DNA of 57,428 nt from Candidatus Dojkabacteria bacterium (GCA_016927995.1 JAFGLO010000006.1:1-57428), one strand, 5' to 3'; numbered from the stretch's first letter, positions 39,756 through 47,905 are shown. Notes: generated by a model not told the origin, from the sequence alone. Translations and numbers: made by a program.

Positions 39756-40136
39756 ATGAATGAATCAGCCAATTTATCAAGACGGCTAAAAAACTTGTTT
39801 AATTTCACAGATAATGAATGTAACGTTTTCTTACACCTTAACTCTAATCCTGACACCTCTATACTCAAGATTGCAAGAATCACAAGGATTAATAGAAGTA
39901 CTGTAAACGCAATAATCGAAAAATTTGTACATGTCTCAGAAACGTTTAAAGCAGAGGTTTTTAATGGAAAAAATAATGTAAAATCCCTATACAAGGAAAT
40001 ACTTCTGGCAAATTCAGTTTACTCACTTGCCGTAGTTTGTTTGAACAAGATCAATCCAAAGGCAATTGTTATTCGATCGGAGACCATAGCTCAAAGTTTT
40101 ATTTTATTTCATCAGACCCTATGGAAGCTATTATAG
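39756..40136 (+). CDS. Short TrmB-like HTH protein, possibly degenerate
   Basis: The 126-aa protein has a helix-turn-helix (LKIARITRINRSTVNAIIEKF, about 37-57) close to that of the two full TrmB genes nearby. The C-terminal part is only about 60 residues and lacks most of the effector domain (it ends SFILFHQTLWKLL, like the last helix of the longer proteins). It looks like an internally deleted copy. It may still bind DNA. Confidence 0.6.
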   Translation: MNESANLSRRLKNLFNFTDNECNVFLHLNSNPDTSILKIARITRINRSTVNAIIEKFVHVSETFKAEVFNGKNNVKSLYKEILLANSVYSLAVVCLNKINPKAIVIRSETIAQSFILFHQTLWKLL

Positions 40137-40229
40137 GTAGTACATTATTAGCCAATAGTGTACAAATTTTCCAAAAAGAAATATAATCAGTGTCCACACG
40201 ATCAAATCATTTAAAGGTAATGTAACAAG

Positions 40230-41237
40230 ATGGTAGATCTTTCTAAAGCAAACAAGATCTTACAGAAAATTGCTGGCAAGCATTCGGAGATAAGCCCAAT
40301 TTCTAAAAGTGATATACCTCTATTTGAGAAGTTCTTTAAAAAGACCCAAACTTCTTACGGAAACTCGTGGATTTATGTTACTCAAGGAGTTTATGGTATA
40401 GGACCAAACAATCTCGGGTACAAATTCTACGACGGTAAAAACCTTTCAGTTGTAATTATATATCCCAAAATAGGAAATGAATCTGAATTAGTTTTTTATT
40501 GGATACGACCTATGGGTCCAGGAATCTTACCAATAATTAAAGATTTTTCTGATGAAGTACTCAAAAAATATGGAATTTTTACATTTATAAAGAAAATCTC
40601 TAAATATCAGTTTACCGAATTGGTATCATACGGTTTTAAAGGGACAAAAAAACACCCATGGCATACTTCCGCCCATTCAGAAGATGACACATTCCCTGAG
40701 ATGATATATGAAATTCCAGAAACATTAAAAGAACTAAACAACGCATCCAGAAGAAGAAATATTAAAAAAAGTTTCAAAAAGTCAGTGCAAATTAAAGACG
40801 AGTACCAAATAGAAATATCTGACAGAAACTTTGAAAAGACCGCTTGGAAACTAACGACAACTTTCTTTCAGAATCATTACCCTCTTAAAAAGATAAATCT
40901 CTCTTCCAAATTTGACTATTACAACCCAATTTTCTCAAGTCCGCATAACAAGAGAATAGAGAAGAGAATAGTCTATCTAAACGGAAAACCCGAAGGATAC
41001 TACATACTGGAGAAATTTAATAATAAAAATTCATTTCTTTACGTACTAATAACGCTCAGAAAAAATGTTCCTTATCTCGCTGATTTTATTTACTTTCATT
41101 TGTTTGAAACCTGCAAAACACAATTCTTAAATACTGGCGGGTCAGAAGATGAAGGTATTCACAGCTTTAAAAGGAAATTCAAGCCCATAAAGTTACAACA
41201 AATGTATTGGGCAACAAATTATTCCCAGAGAAAATAA
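40230..41237 (+). CDS. GNAT/FemAB-like acyltransferase
   Basis: The 335-aa protein has a two-domain layout. The C-terminal half includes KPEGYYILEKF, YLADFIYFHLFETCKTQFLN and TGGSEDEGIHSFKRKFKP, a pattern typical of FemAB-like or DUF2156-type transferases (strand-helix, then GGSE.EGLxxFKxKF). Such enzymes transfer aminoacyl or acyl groups to lipids, peptidoglycan or proteins. The exact reaction is unknown. It is flanked by TrmB-type regulators, which may control it. Confidence 0.55.
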   Translation: MVDLSKANKILQKIAGKHSEISPISKSDIPLFEKFFKKTQTSYGNSWIYVTQGVYGIGPNNLGYKFYDGKNLSVVIIYPKIGNESELVFYWIRPMGPGILPIIKDFSDEVLKKYGIFTFIKKISKYQFTELVSYGFKGTKKHPWHTSAHSEDDTFPEMIYEIPETLKELNNASRRRNIKKSFKKSVQIKDEYQIEISDRNFEKTAWKLTTTFFQNHYPLKKINLSSKFDYYNPIFSSPHNKRIEKRIVYLNGKPEGYYILEKFNNKNSFLYVLITLRKNVPYLADFIYFHLFETCKTQFLNTGGSEDEGIHSFKRKFKPIKLQQMYWATNYSQRK

Positions 41238-41239
41238 CT

Positions 41240-42022
41240 CTACGGTTCAGGTAACATACCCCACATTAATTTGAAGACCTCTTTTGCGTTTTCATATAAA
41301 TTATGATTCTGAATTATTAGTCCACTAGTATTTCGATCAAGGTTAACAATTGCGACCTTACTGTCAAAAATCATATAATCAATTACCGAAAGACTTGTAC
41401 CTTTTGGAATAAATTTATAGAAATATCGTTCTTTCGGCATTTTCTTTGCATATTCTATTGACTCCGGAGTCATTTCCATAATTTCCCAAATTTGCATTTC
41501 CGTTCTAGCCTTATGCCTTTCAAGGAAGTCTGGAACATTTGCAGGAAAGTATTTAGCCAGCTCACTTGCGTTTACGTACGCTCTAAATTCATTAGCCTTC
41601 AATGCCTCGTCGTAAATATAACTAACCTCTTGATTTCCCTCATAATACTTGATCTCCGCACTTGTATTCTCATCAACCCTTGGAATTAAGGCTTTAAGAT
41701 CGGAAAGCATGGTGTCATAATTCTTTTTAGTAGTTTCAAGTTCTAACCTTCTTTGCGCTAAAATATCACCCAATCGCTCAGGGGGTTCTGCAATTATCTG
41801 TCTTCGCTTTCCTCTACCCTGTTTGGTTTGAGTTACAAGCCCCTTCTGCCTAAGGTTCTCGATGTTTAAATGTACTGTCGCACGGTTTACACCAGTGTAC
41901 CTGGAAATCTCTAAAACAGTGCTAATACCTTTTTGCAAGAGACCAAGGTAAATAACTGTTTCTGTATCGGAAAGTCCAAATTCGTTTAGCAGGAAACTTC
42001 TTATCTGTTTTATATCAGCCAT
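41240..42022 (-). CDS. TrmB-type transcriptional regulator
   Basis: The 260-aa protein has a winged helix (about 10-65, ISRYTGVNRATVHLNIENLRQKGLV), a coiled coil (about 82-115) and a C-terminal effector-like domain (SAEIKYYEGNQEVSYIYDEA ... YMIFDSKVAIVNLDRNTSGLI). It is clearly paralogous to the 38968 protein. The promoter is strong and the leader contains a perfect palindrome ATGTTAACAT, a likely autoregulatory operator. Confidence 0.82.
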   Translation of the reverse strand: MADIKQIRSFLLNEFGLSDTETVIYLGLLQKGISTVLEISRYTGVNRATVHLNIENLRQKGLVTQTKQGRGKRRQIIAEPPERLGDILAQRRLELETTKKNYDTMLSDLKALIPRVDENTSAEIKYYEGNQEVSYIYDEALKANEFRAYVNASELAKYFPANVPDFLERHKARTEMQIWEIMEMTPESIEYAKKMPKERYFYKFIPKGTSLSVIDYMIFDSKVAIVNLDRNTSGLIIQNHNLYENAKEVFKLMWGMLPEP

Positions 42023-42030
42023 GACACTTT

Positions 42031-42040
42031 ATGTTAACAT
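42031..42040. promoter_or_regulatory. Palindrome ATGTTAACAT, candidate TrmB operator
   Basis: A perfect 10-bp palindrome lies between the promoter and the ATG of the TrmB gene (9 bp from the start codon). Binding would block transcription. Assignment is positional only. Confidence 0.35.
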
Positions 42041-42057
42041 TTTATATTAAGCAACAA

Positions 42058-42085
42058 ATTATACTACAAAAAAAACCGTTGTCAA
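42058..42085 (-). promoter_or_regulatory. Promoter of the 41240 TrmB gene
   Basis: TTGACA (42080-42085), 16 bp with a T-run, TATAAT (42058-42063): a consensus promoter on the minus strand. Confidence 0.7.
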
Positions 42086-42164
42086 GACTAAGTTTTAAGT
42101 CCGATAGTAATAAAAATTTTAAGATATGACACACTAACATAACACAATTTGTTGTTGTGGATGC

Positions 42165-42193
42165 TTCACATTGAAAAATGTATCTGCTACAAT
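42165..42193 (+). promoter_or_regulatory. Promoter upstream of the 42226 gene
   Basis: TTCACA (42165-42170), 17 bp, TACAAT (42188-42193), giving a leader of about 26 nt before the ATG at 42226. Confidence 0.5.
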
Positions 42194-42225
42194 GACCCAT
42201 GTGATTAGTTACATAGAGTTATAAT

Positions 42226-42507
42226 ATGCATCCTAAAGACCTAATAATAGATACCTTCGATCTTGCCGAATATAGGAAGGGATCTAAAAACAGCAAAATA
42301 AACGAGATAATAGAGGAGATTAAGTCACAACTTCCTAGATATCTACTTCCCGGTCCATTAAAAATTGACTTTGATATAAAGAAAGTAGACGAAGATGGCC
42401 TTGCATCTTATTGGAGATTGGTAACAGAAAATGCCACCCGAAAAATAAATGAATACTTAAACAAAAAGCTCTATCATCTTACACAAATTACCTGCTTAAA
42501 AGAATAG
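42226..42507 (+). CDS. Small protein of unknown function
   Basis: The 93-aa protein is charged (KGSKNSKINEIIEEIKSQL, about 19-37) with no membrane helix or motif I recognise. It has its own promoter. It may be real, given codon use like its neighbours and a clear start. Confidence 0.5.
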   Translation: MHPKDLIIDTFDLAEYRKGSKNSKINEIIEEIKSQLPRYLLPGPLKIDFDIKKVDEDGLASYWRLVTENATRKINEYLNKKLYHLTQITCLKE

Positions 42508-42543
42508 TTTTGGGTTGATAGTTATTATCAATAACGCTAGCTT

Positions 42544-43626
42544 TTAATAGCTAAGCGCGGTTTCTTCACCCCTAAGGACTCTTAATGCACCATCACGCAT
42601 TGCTCCAAGTTCAAGTTCGGAAGGATAAACAGTAACCCCAAGCCCAATCGCCGAAAGGTCTTTTCTAATAAATTCCATTACAAACGTCTCATTTGCTACA
42701 CCACCCGTAATTAAGACCTGATCAACCGGCTCACCATCAAAGTCCGGAATCAATGAACAAATTGTTCGAGTAATACTTTTAAGCATTGCAACAAATACAT
42801 CCTTATGAGGCTGACTTAACTTATCGAACTTCCTGGAAAAGTTTTCTACATGTTTATCTCCTGTGTGTGCATACAAACCACCATTACCTGCAATCATTTT
42901 TAATAGCTCTTCCTTTGTAAACTCCCCCGAGAAACACAGTTCAATAACCCCCTGTGCCGGTAAAGCTCCAGCACGTTCGGGAGTAAATCCTCCTTCACCC
43001 GACAAAGCGTTTGTAACGTTAACTACTCTTCCCTTTTTATGTGCACCAAACGAAGCTCCTCCACCAATATGCGCAACAATAAGATTAATATCTGAAACTT
43101 TTTTACCCATATCTGCTGCATATCTTCTTGCAATTGCACGTTGATTCAATGCGTGCCAAGCAGCATACCTTCTAATTTGGGGCAGACCAGTAAATCTATT
43201 ATGATCAAGCATTTCGTCAGCGGTAACCGGATCAACAATAAAAGCAGCTTCTTCAATACTAAACTCTTTTGCAATTTCATATGCAAGTTCTGCACCAAGA
43301 TTGGAAGCATGATCAGCCAGCGGACGTTCACACAGATCTTCCATCATCTTGTGGGAAATACGATAGGTTCCGGGCTTAACAGGTTGCATCATTCCACCAC
43401 GCCCCACAATAGCATCAAGCTCTGTAATATCATTTAATTTCAAAAATGTTTTTACATCAGTTCTACGATCATCGAGCTGATCAAATATATTGGTACTCGT
43501 TGAATATTTTTCAATGAATTCCTTATTTTCGGAATAATCTATTTTATCGGAAAGGAAAAGTTCTTCATCATCAAACACTGCCAACTTTGTTGATGTCGAA
43601 CCAGGATTTATTACTAAGACTCTCAT
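42544..43626 (-). CDS. buk: Butyrate kinase
   Basis: The 360-aa ASKHA-fold kinase starts VLVINPGSTSTKLAVFDDEE and shows GRGGMMQPVKPGTYRIS, IAHIGGGASFGAHKKGRVVN, FTPERAGALPAQGVIELCFSG and GGVANETFVMEFI. These match butyrate kinase, which makes ATP from butyryl phosphate, more closely than acetate kinase. No phosphotransbutyrylase is nearby, so the source of acyl phosphate is unclear. Its promoter abuts the tRNA-fMet array. Confidence 0.88.
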   Translation of the reverse strand: MRVLVINPGSTSTKLAVFDDEELFLSDKIDYSENKEFIEKYSTSTNIFDQLDDRRTDVKTFLKLNDITELDAIVGRGGMMQPVKPGTYRISHKMMEDLCERPLADHASNLGAELAYEIAKEFSIEEAAFIVDPVTADEMLDHNRFTGLPQIRRYAAWHALNQRAIARRYAADMGKKVSDINLIVAHIGGGASFGAHKKGRVVNVTNALSGEGGFTPERAGALPAQGVIELCFSGEFTKEELLKMIAGNGGLYAHTGDKHVENFSRKFDKLSQPHKDVFVAMLKSITRTICSLIPDFDGEPVDQVLITGGVANETFVMEFIRKDLSAIGLGVTVYPSELELGAMRDGALRVLRGEETALSY

Positions 43627-43660
43627 TTTGCGTTTTGATGTTATCAGTTTATGTGAGCGT

Positions 43661-43689
43661 AATATAGCAGGGGAAGGTTAAACAGTCAA
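43661..43689 (-). promoter_or_regulatory. Promoter of buk
   Basis: TTGACT (43684-43689), 17 bp, TATATT (43661-43666) on the minus strand. It lies 12 bp beyond the outermost unit of the tRNA-fMet array. Confidence 0.6.
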
Positions 43690-43700
43690 TGAATGAAATA

Positions 43701-43987
43701 TTGCGGGGGTCGGATCCCGAATGTCGATTCATCGACTTCGAGGATTCGCGATAGCTCTATAAGAGCGTATCGGAATTCGAGCTCGCCTCCACTTGCGAGC
43801 TATGGCTTATTCCCGATGGCAATCGGGATGAACAGAAACAGAGGTTCGAATCTGACTCAACCAAAAATGGAAAATTGCGGGGGTCGGATCCGAGCTCGCC
43901 TCCACTTGCGAGCTATAGCTTATTCCCGATGGCAATCGGGATGAACAGAAACAGAGGTTCGAATCTGACTCAACCAAAAATGGAAAA
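43701..43987 (-). repeat. Two tRNA-fMet 3'-flanking units ending in tRNA 3'-end copies
   Basis: Units 43875-43987 (113 bp) and 43701-43874 (174 bp) follow tRNA-fMet in its sense. Each begins on the plus strand with TTGCGGGGGTCGGATCC, a copy of the tRNA end (true TTGCGGGGGTCGGATTC, 43988). A 97-bp core (43778-43874; 43891-43987) is identical except one base. The core holds the hairpin CCCGATGGCAATCGGG and an inverted T-arm-like segment (CAGAGGTTCGAATCTG) followed by ACTCAACCA. The outer unit has about 60 extra bases. Confidence 0.8.
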
Positions 43988-44059
43988 TTGCGGGGGTCGG
44001 ATTCGAACCGACGGCCTCCAGGTTATGAGCCTAGCGAGCTGCCACTGCTCTACCCCGCG
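43988..44059 (-). tRNA. Initiator tRNA-fMet (CAT)
   Basis: The 72-nt cloverleaf has anticodon CAT (loop CTCATAA) and a C1-A72 mismatch at the acceptor end, the initiator feature. The anticodon stem has two, not three, G-C pairs next to the loop (CTAGG/CCTGG). CCA is not encoded. Confidence 0.88.
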
Positions 44060-44140
44060 AAAAAATTGTTGTCAGTATCCTCAGACAGTGTCTACCCTTG
44101 ATACTTAAAGACTTATTAAAGATGATTATACCATACCTGA

Positions 44141-44252
44141 CCTATTTAATTTCCAGAGGGCAGGATTTTGCACTTTGTGCAAGACGCGCTTTTATTTCAT
44201 TTATGGTGCGTTCCGTACCTTTCCGCCGTCGGCGGAACAGGTTCTCATCCTC
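44141..44252 (-). repeat. tRNA-Tyr 3'-flanking unit with tRNA 3'-end copy
   Basis: A 112-bp unit lies between two 27-bp direct repeats (44141-44167 and 44253-44279). The repeat covers the last 16 nt or so of tRNA-Tyr plus 11-12 bp of its 3' flank. The unit's inner part (44160-44246) is nearly identical, in inverted plus-strand orientation but the same orientation relative to the tRNA, to 47121-47206 behind tRNA-Ser. Confidence 0.85.
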
Positions 44253-44262
44253 CCTATTTAAT

Positions 44263-44347
44263 TTCCAGAGGGCAGGATTCGAACCTGCGAAGTCTCACGA
44301 CGCCGGATTTACAGTCCGGAGCAATTGACCACTCTGCCACCTCTGGA
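44263..44347 (-). tRNA. tRNA-Tyr (GTA)
   Basis: The 85-nt class II tRNA has a long variable arm, anticodon GTA (loop CTGTAAA), acceptor TCCAGAG/CTCTGGA and discriminator A. CCA is not encoded. Confidence 0.93.
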
Positions 44348-44405
44348 TAATACAGTATTTTACAGGTTAATAAACCTCAAGGCAACTTACGGTCGTGTAA
44401 TCCAA

Positions 44406-45311
44406 TTACGATAACTTTGGAATTATCTGCTTCTTTCTGGAGACAATTCCCGGCAAAACCGCAGTATCATCATCAAATTTGGCTCCAAAAGTTTTGGTAA
44501 TTTCCTTCTGGGCATTTTCAGAAAAAGCGATAAACGTGGCTTCCTCTTTAAGAATATCAACAACGAAAAGAAGTATCTCATCTAGATTTTCTTCCCTTTT
44601 TAGCTCATCTGCAGCCAATTTAAGCTCAGCTTTCATTACAAGGGCATTTTCAGGTTTTGTTGTTTCAACAACGGAAACCCTTGTGTTACCTATGTTAAGC
44701 TCAAAAATTTTGCTATCAAAAAGCAAAACATCTCTGGCGGAAAACCCGCTAAGGTCGGACTTTCGAGTAAACATCTCATCGGCTAATGACTCAATACTCG
44801 TATTAATTTTTTTAGCAATTGTTTCAGCAAGTTCCCTGTCAGTAGTTGTAGTCGTTGGACTTCTAAACATTAAAGTGTCAGAAATTATACAAGCCAAAAT
44901 CAAGCCTAATATATCATCCGGAATACTCTTAGTATCTTTTATATATTCTTTAAAAATCACCGTTGCTGTCGAGGCAAACGGTCGAATTGTTACACTCAAG
45001 GGAGTCGATGTAACCAGTCCTCCAAGTTTGTGATGGTCAACTACATGAGTAATCGTAGACTCACCAAGATCTAAAAGCTCTTCTGGGTTTGTGGTATCAA
45101 CCAGTGCAACTTCATCGTTCGATGACAATGATTCCAAAAGCTCGGGAATCTCGACTCCAAATTTCTCAAGAACAAAACTTGTTTCTCTGTTTATACCCCC
45201 TAGTCGAAAGGGTTTTGCATCTATTCCTTGTTGCTTTAGAACCCAGGAAAAAACTATTGCAGAGCAAATTGAATCGGTATCCGGTGATTTGTGACCTAAA
45301 ACTTTTACCAT
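44406..45311 (-). CDS. ppaC: Manganese-dependent inorganic pyrophosphatase (family II)
   Basis: The 301-aa DHH-family protein has VLGHKSPDTDSICSAIVFSW (about 4-23), VDTTNPEE (about 71-78) and VVDHHKLGG (about 90-98), with a C-terminal DHHA2-like domain. Motifs are those of PpaC: His, two Asp and DHH metal ligands. It hydrolyses pyrophosphate. No CBS domains are inserted, so the simple form is present. Confidence 0.92.
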   Translation of the reverse strand: MVKVLGHKSPDTDSICSAIVFSWVLKQQGIDAKPFRLGGINRETSFVLEKFGVEIPELLESLSSNDEVALVDTTNPEELLDLGESTITHVVDHHKLGGLVTSTPLSVTIRPFASTATVIFKEYIKDTKSIPDDILGLILACIISDTLMFRSPTTTTTDRELAETIAKKINTSIESLADEMFTRKSDLSGFSARDVLLFDSKIFELNIGNTRVSVVETTKPENALVMKAELKLAADELKREENLDEILLFVVDILKEEATFIAFSENAQKEITKTFGAKFDDDTAVLPGIVSRKKQIIPKLS

Positions 45312-45337
45312 TTAAATACATGAAAATTTAACAACCA

Positions 45338-45366
45338 ATTATAACCAATCCCCAAGGTCTCTACAA
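45338..45366 (-). promoter_or_regulatory. Promoter of ppaC
   Basis: TTGTAG (45361-45366), 17 bp, TATAAT (45338-45343) on the minus strand. Confidence 0.5.
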
Positions 45367-45431
45367 TGTTAATTCCCTTTTTCTGCAATATCTCGTATAC
45401 TAAATTAATAAATAATATATTATTAAAAAAG

Positions 45432-46109
45432 ATGACAATCAACACACAAAGAATAAAGCCAATTTTTATATACGTAAGCATTACAATTATCTCACTTACT
45501 CTGTTAGGATTTATTATTTATATCTTTGTTAAAGGGGATTTCTGGAGAACAAATAACACTACTACAGATGAAAATAATGACAGCACTGAGTCTCAAACGG
45601 AACGTGATACAAATAACGTGGAACCCAAAACAGGTGAACTCAAATCTATTGAAACAGAATGTGGTGGCACAATAACCATTCCTAATGACCTAGATCTAAC
45701 AAGTTCACACTTTAATGGAAGTGAATCTTCTCCGGAAAAAGGTATCTGTTTTATAATTCTTTCGCTTAATGATAACCCCGAAGAATCCATTATCGTTGTT
45801 ATTGATGATACGCCTGAAAGTGATATGATCAATTGTTCGGAAGAGCTTGGACTAAGCACACTCGAATGTGCAATTCAGGGTCATTCCGCAAATCAAGTTT
45901 TTACATTCTCTAATTTTTCTACTACTTCTGTTGGAGATAAAATTGTTATAACAAGCGAGTACCAAGCTGAAATAGATTTTTATGGAACTCCCATGATCCT
46001 TGATGAAATTGTATATGGATACGAAGTGGAACCTGGATTACGTTTTATAGTCTGGGGAGGTAAAAATCAAGCTGACTTAATCAAAGAAATTGTAACAAAT
46101 TTTAATTAG
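45432..46109 (+). CDS. Membrane-anchored protein of unknown function
   Basis: I prefer the ATG at 45432 (225 aa): it gives a basic start and one membrane helix (about 11-33, IYVSITIISLTLLGFIIYIF). An Asn/Thr/Glu-rich linker follows, then a globular outer domain (about 62-225) with Cys in TECGGT, KGICF, NCSEELGLSTLECA. The pattern recalls small lipoprotein-like outer proteins, but no family is recognised. It is 5 bp upstream of dcd. Confidence 0.6.
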   Translation: MTINTQRIKPIFIYVSITIISLTLLGFIIYIFVKGDFWRTNNTTTDENNDSTESQTERDTNNVEPKTGELKSIETECGGTITIPNDLDLTSSHFNGSESSPEKGICFIILSLNDNPEESIIVVIDDTPESDMINCSEELGLSTLECAIQGHSANQVFTFSNFSTTSVGDKIVITSEYQAEIDFYGTPMILDEIVYGYEVEPGLRFIVWGGKNQADLIKEIVTNFN

Positions 46110-46114
46110 AAAAA

Positions 46115-46672
46115 ATGGGACTTTTAGTAGATCAAAAAATAAAGGAATATATAGCCGCCGGAAATATCAAAATCGATCCATTCAATAACAAAAATATTGG
46201 ACCTAGTGCCTATTACTTTTCTCTCGGACCAATAATCCTTATCCCCAAGTCCAATCAGATAGCAACACTTTCGGGAGGTAAAGATCCGGAATACGAGAGA
46301 ATAGATATAACAGACAGCCCATATACAATAAAGCCCAAGGAATTCATTCTTGCTCAAACGCTTGAGAAAATAACACTTGCTCAGAATATTGCAATGTTGA
46401 TAGACGGAAGAACCACTACCGCAAGACTCGGTTTGTCAATCCACCAAAGCGCAACCCTTATCCATCCTGGGCACAAAGACAGCATAATTACCTTAGAGAT
46501 CTTTAATGCAGGCATCTTTGATATTGTAATTAAACTTGGCGACAAGATAGGAAAGGGCATTTTCTTTTTATCAGATACTTCAGCAGAACAAGCGTATGCC
46601 AATGTAGGTACATATAAAACACAGACGGAACCCATGGGCGCAGATTTACCACCATTTGATGATTGTTCTTAA
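46115..46672 (+). CDS. dcd: dCTP deaminase / dUTPase-like
   Basis: The 185-aa protein has the Dcd fold features: GLLVDQKIKEYIAAG at the start, IDGRTTTARLGLSIHQSATLIHPGH (about 96-120) and SIITLEIFNAG with the catalytic Glu. It makes dUTP from dCTP (or dUMP in bifunctional forms) for thymidylate synthesis. Trimer-forming family, normal size. Confidence 0.85.
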   Translation: MGLLVDQKIKEYIAAGNIKIDPFNNKNIGPSAYYFSLGPIILIPKSNQIATLSGGKDPEYERIDITDSPYTIKPKEFILAQTLEKITLAQNIAMLIDGRTTTARLGLSIHQSATLIHPGHKDSIITLEIFNAGIFDIVIKLGDKIGKGIFFLSDTSAEQAYANVGTYKTQTEPMGADLPPFDDCS

Positions 46673-46866
46673 ATACGGCAAAACCCAGTTATTATCTATT
46701 TAGAAAATAATCTCAATAAAACGTTAGTTAGCAATCAATTAATTACCAAATCTTGCGATATCTTTAAACTCTTTATGAAGTAACAACATTATGGTAATAT
46801 TAGGCACTCTTAACTAAACTGGAAACTTTGCTGGTCGTGCACTAGGCAGATCTGCATCTGGTTGGA

Positions 46867-46977
46867 GTTTTGTGGAGAGGTGGCTGCCTTGCCATAGGCA
46901 GATGCGCCTCTTGCTGGAGTTTTGTGGAGAGGTGGCTGCCTTGCCATAGGCAGATACGCCTCTTGCTGAAGTTTTGT
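46867..46977 (+). repeat. Two tRNA-Ser 5'-flanking units with tRNA 5'-end copies
   Basis: GTTTTGTGGAGAGGTGGCTG occurs at 46867-46886, 46919-46938 and (true tRNA) 46971-46990, with an exact 52-bp period. The first 13 nt of tRNA-Ser and 7 upstream bases are copied. Each copy is followed by the hairpin CTGCCTTGCCATAGGCAG and CGCCTCTTGCTG. A third degraded unit lies at about 46815-46866 (TAGGCAGATCTGCATCTGG). The rest of the 300-bp gap after dcd shows nothing else. Confidence 0.8.
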
Positions 46978-47067
46978 GGAGAGGTGGCTGAGTGGTCGAA
47001 AGCAGCGGTTTGCTAAACCGCCGTACTCATTTTTTGGGTACCGCAGGTTCGAATCCTGTCCTCTCCG
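46978..47067 (+). tRNA. tRNA-Ser (GCT)
   Basis: The 90-nt class II tRNA has a long variable arm with an internal hairpin, anticodon GCT (loop TTGCTAA), acceptor GGAGAGG/CCTCTCC and discriminator G. CCA is not encoded. Confidence 0.93.
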
Positions 47068-47215
47068 TTGCTGAATGATCCCAGCGAAGATGGGGTCAAC
47101 CAGCAACGGACAAAAACGGTGAGAACCTGTTCCGCCAACGGCGGAAAGGGACGAAACGCACCATAAATGAAATAAAAGCGCGTCTTGCACAAAGTGCAAA
47201 ATCCTGTCCTCTCCG
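47068..47215 (+). repeat. tRNA-Ser 3'-flanking unit with tRNA 3'-end copy
   Basis: This 148-bp unit ends with AATCCTGTCCTCTCCG (47200-47215), identical to the last 16 nt of tRNA-Ser (47052-47067). Its right part (47121-47206) matches the tRNA-Tyr unit core over about 86 bp, including the palindromes CCGCC-ACGGCGG and TTGCACAAAGTGCAA. The left 50 bp are unique and contain GTTGCTG...CAGCAAC. Confidence 0.85.
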
Positions 47216-47284
47216 TTCTAGTGTTTTGGTAAAACCAAAATACAGAAGGAAAGAGATCTGCCCATGGCACGGTCCTTTCCGAAC

Positions 47285-47905
47285 TCAAATTATACTTCTG
47301 TAATCCCACTTCGTAACAATCACATGGTCACAAAAGTCCAACTCAAGTAGAAATGCAACCTCCCTTACCTTTTCCGTAGTTAGATAATCCTCCTTACTAG
47401 GCTTACATTCTCCCGAAGGATGATTATGAACCAGGACAAAGGCAAAAGCAGAAAGCCTAAAAGCCCAGAATAAAATTAGCTTCACATCTATTGCCGCACA
47501 GTTTGTACACCCCAAAGCAATTTCCCGCTTTGCAATAAACTGCTTCCTTGAGTCTAAGTAAATCACAAAAACACACTCCTGTCTTTTACTTCCAATATCT
47601 TTCGTGAGCAACCAAACATCTTTTGTACAGTTAATTTGAGCTCTGGGATTCTGAAACAATCGCTTACCCAACTCAACAGCGGAAATAACGGAAAGTGCCT
47701 TTGCATCACCAATCCCTTTAATTCTACAAATTCTCTTATATAACCATTCTGCACTGGAATCTCCATTATTAATTATTTGTGAGATCTGTCTAGCCAAAGA
47801 ATATACTGACCTTTTTTTACTTCCACTACCTAAAATAACAGCCAAAAGTTCTTTGTCAGAAAGAGATCTTACCCCCAGGACTTTAATTTTATCTCTTGGT
47901 TTCAT
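47285..47905 (-). CDS. radC: RadC family JAMM protein
   Basis: I start at the ATG at 47905 (206 aa). The N-terminal part has helix-hairpin-helix segments (LYKRICRIKGIGDAKALSVIS). The C-terminal MPN/JAMM domain has the metal motif VLVHNHPSGECKPSKED (His-X-His...Asp). RadC is of unsettled function, once linked to DNA repair. The sequence matches the family over its full length. Confidence 0.92.
   Translation of the reverse strand: MKPRDKIKVLGVRSLSDKELLAVILGSGSKKRSVYSLARQISQIINNGDSSAEWLYKRICRIKGIGDAKALSVISAVELGKRLFQNPRAQINCTKDVWLLTKDIGSKRQECVFVIYLDSRKQFIAKREIALGCTNCAAIDVKLILFWAFRLSAFAFVLVHNHPSGECKPSKEDYLTTEKVREVAFLLELDFCDHVIVTKWDYRSII

Noticed and set aside
43693-44350. ORFs such as 44168-44350 and 43693-43944 over the tRNA arrays
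   Set aside because: They are translations of tRNA ends plus flanking units (for example the RGQDSNLRS peptide from the tRNA-Tyr T-arm). Such peptides are common false annotations.
46810-47309. ORFs 46810-47199 and 47013-47309 on the minus strand
   Set aside because: They are antisense translations of tRNA-Ser and its flanking units. The first shares MHFVQDALLFHLWCV with 44168-44350 only because the non-coding core is repeated.
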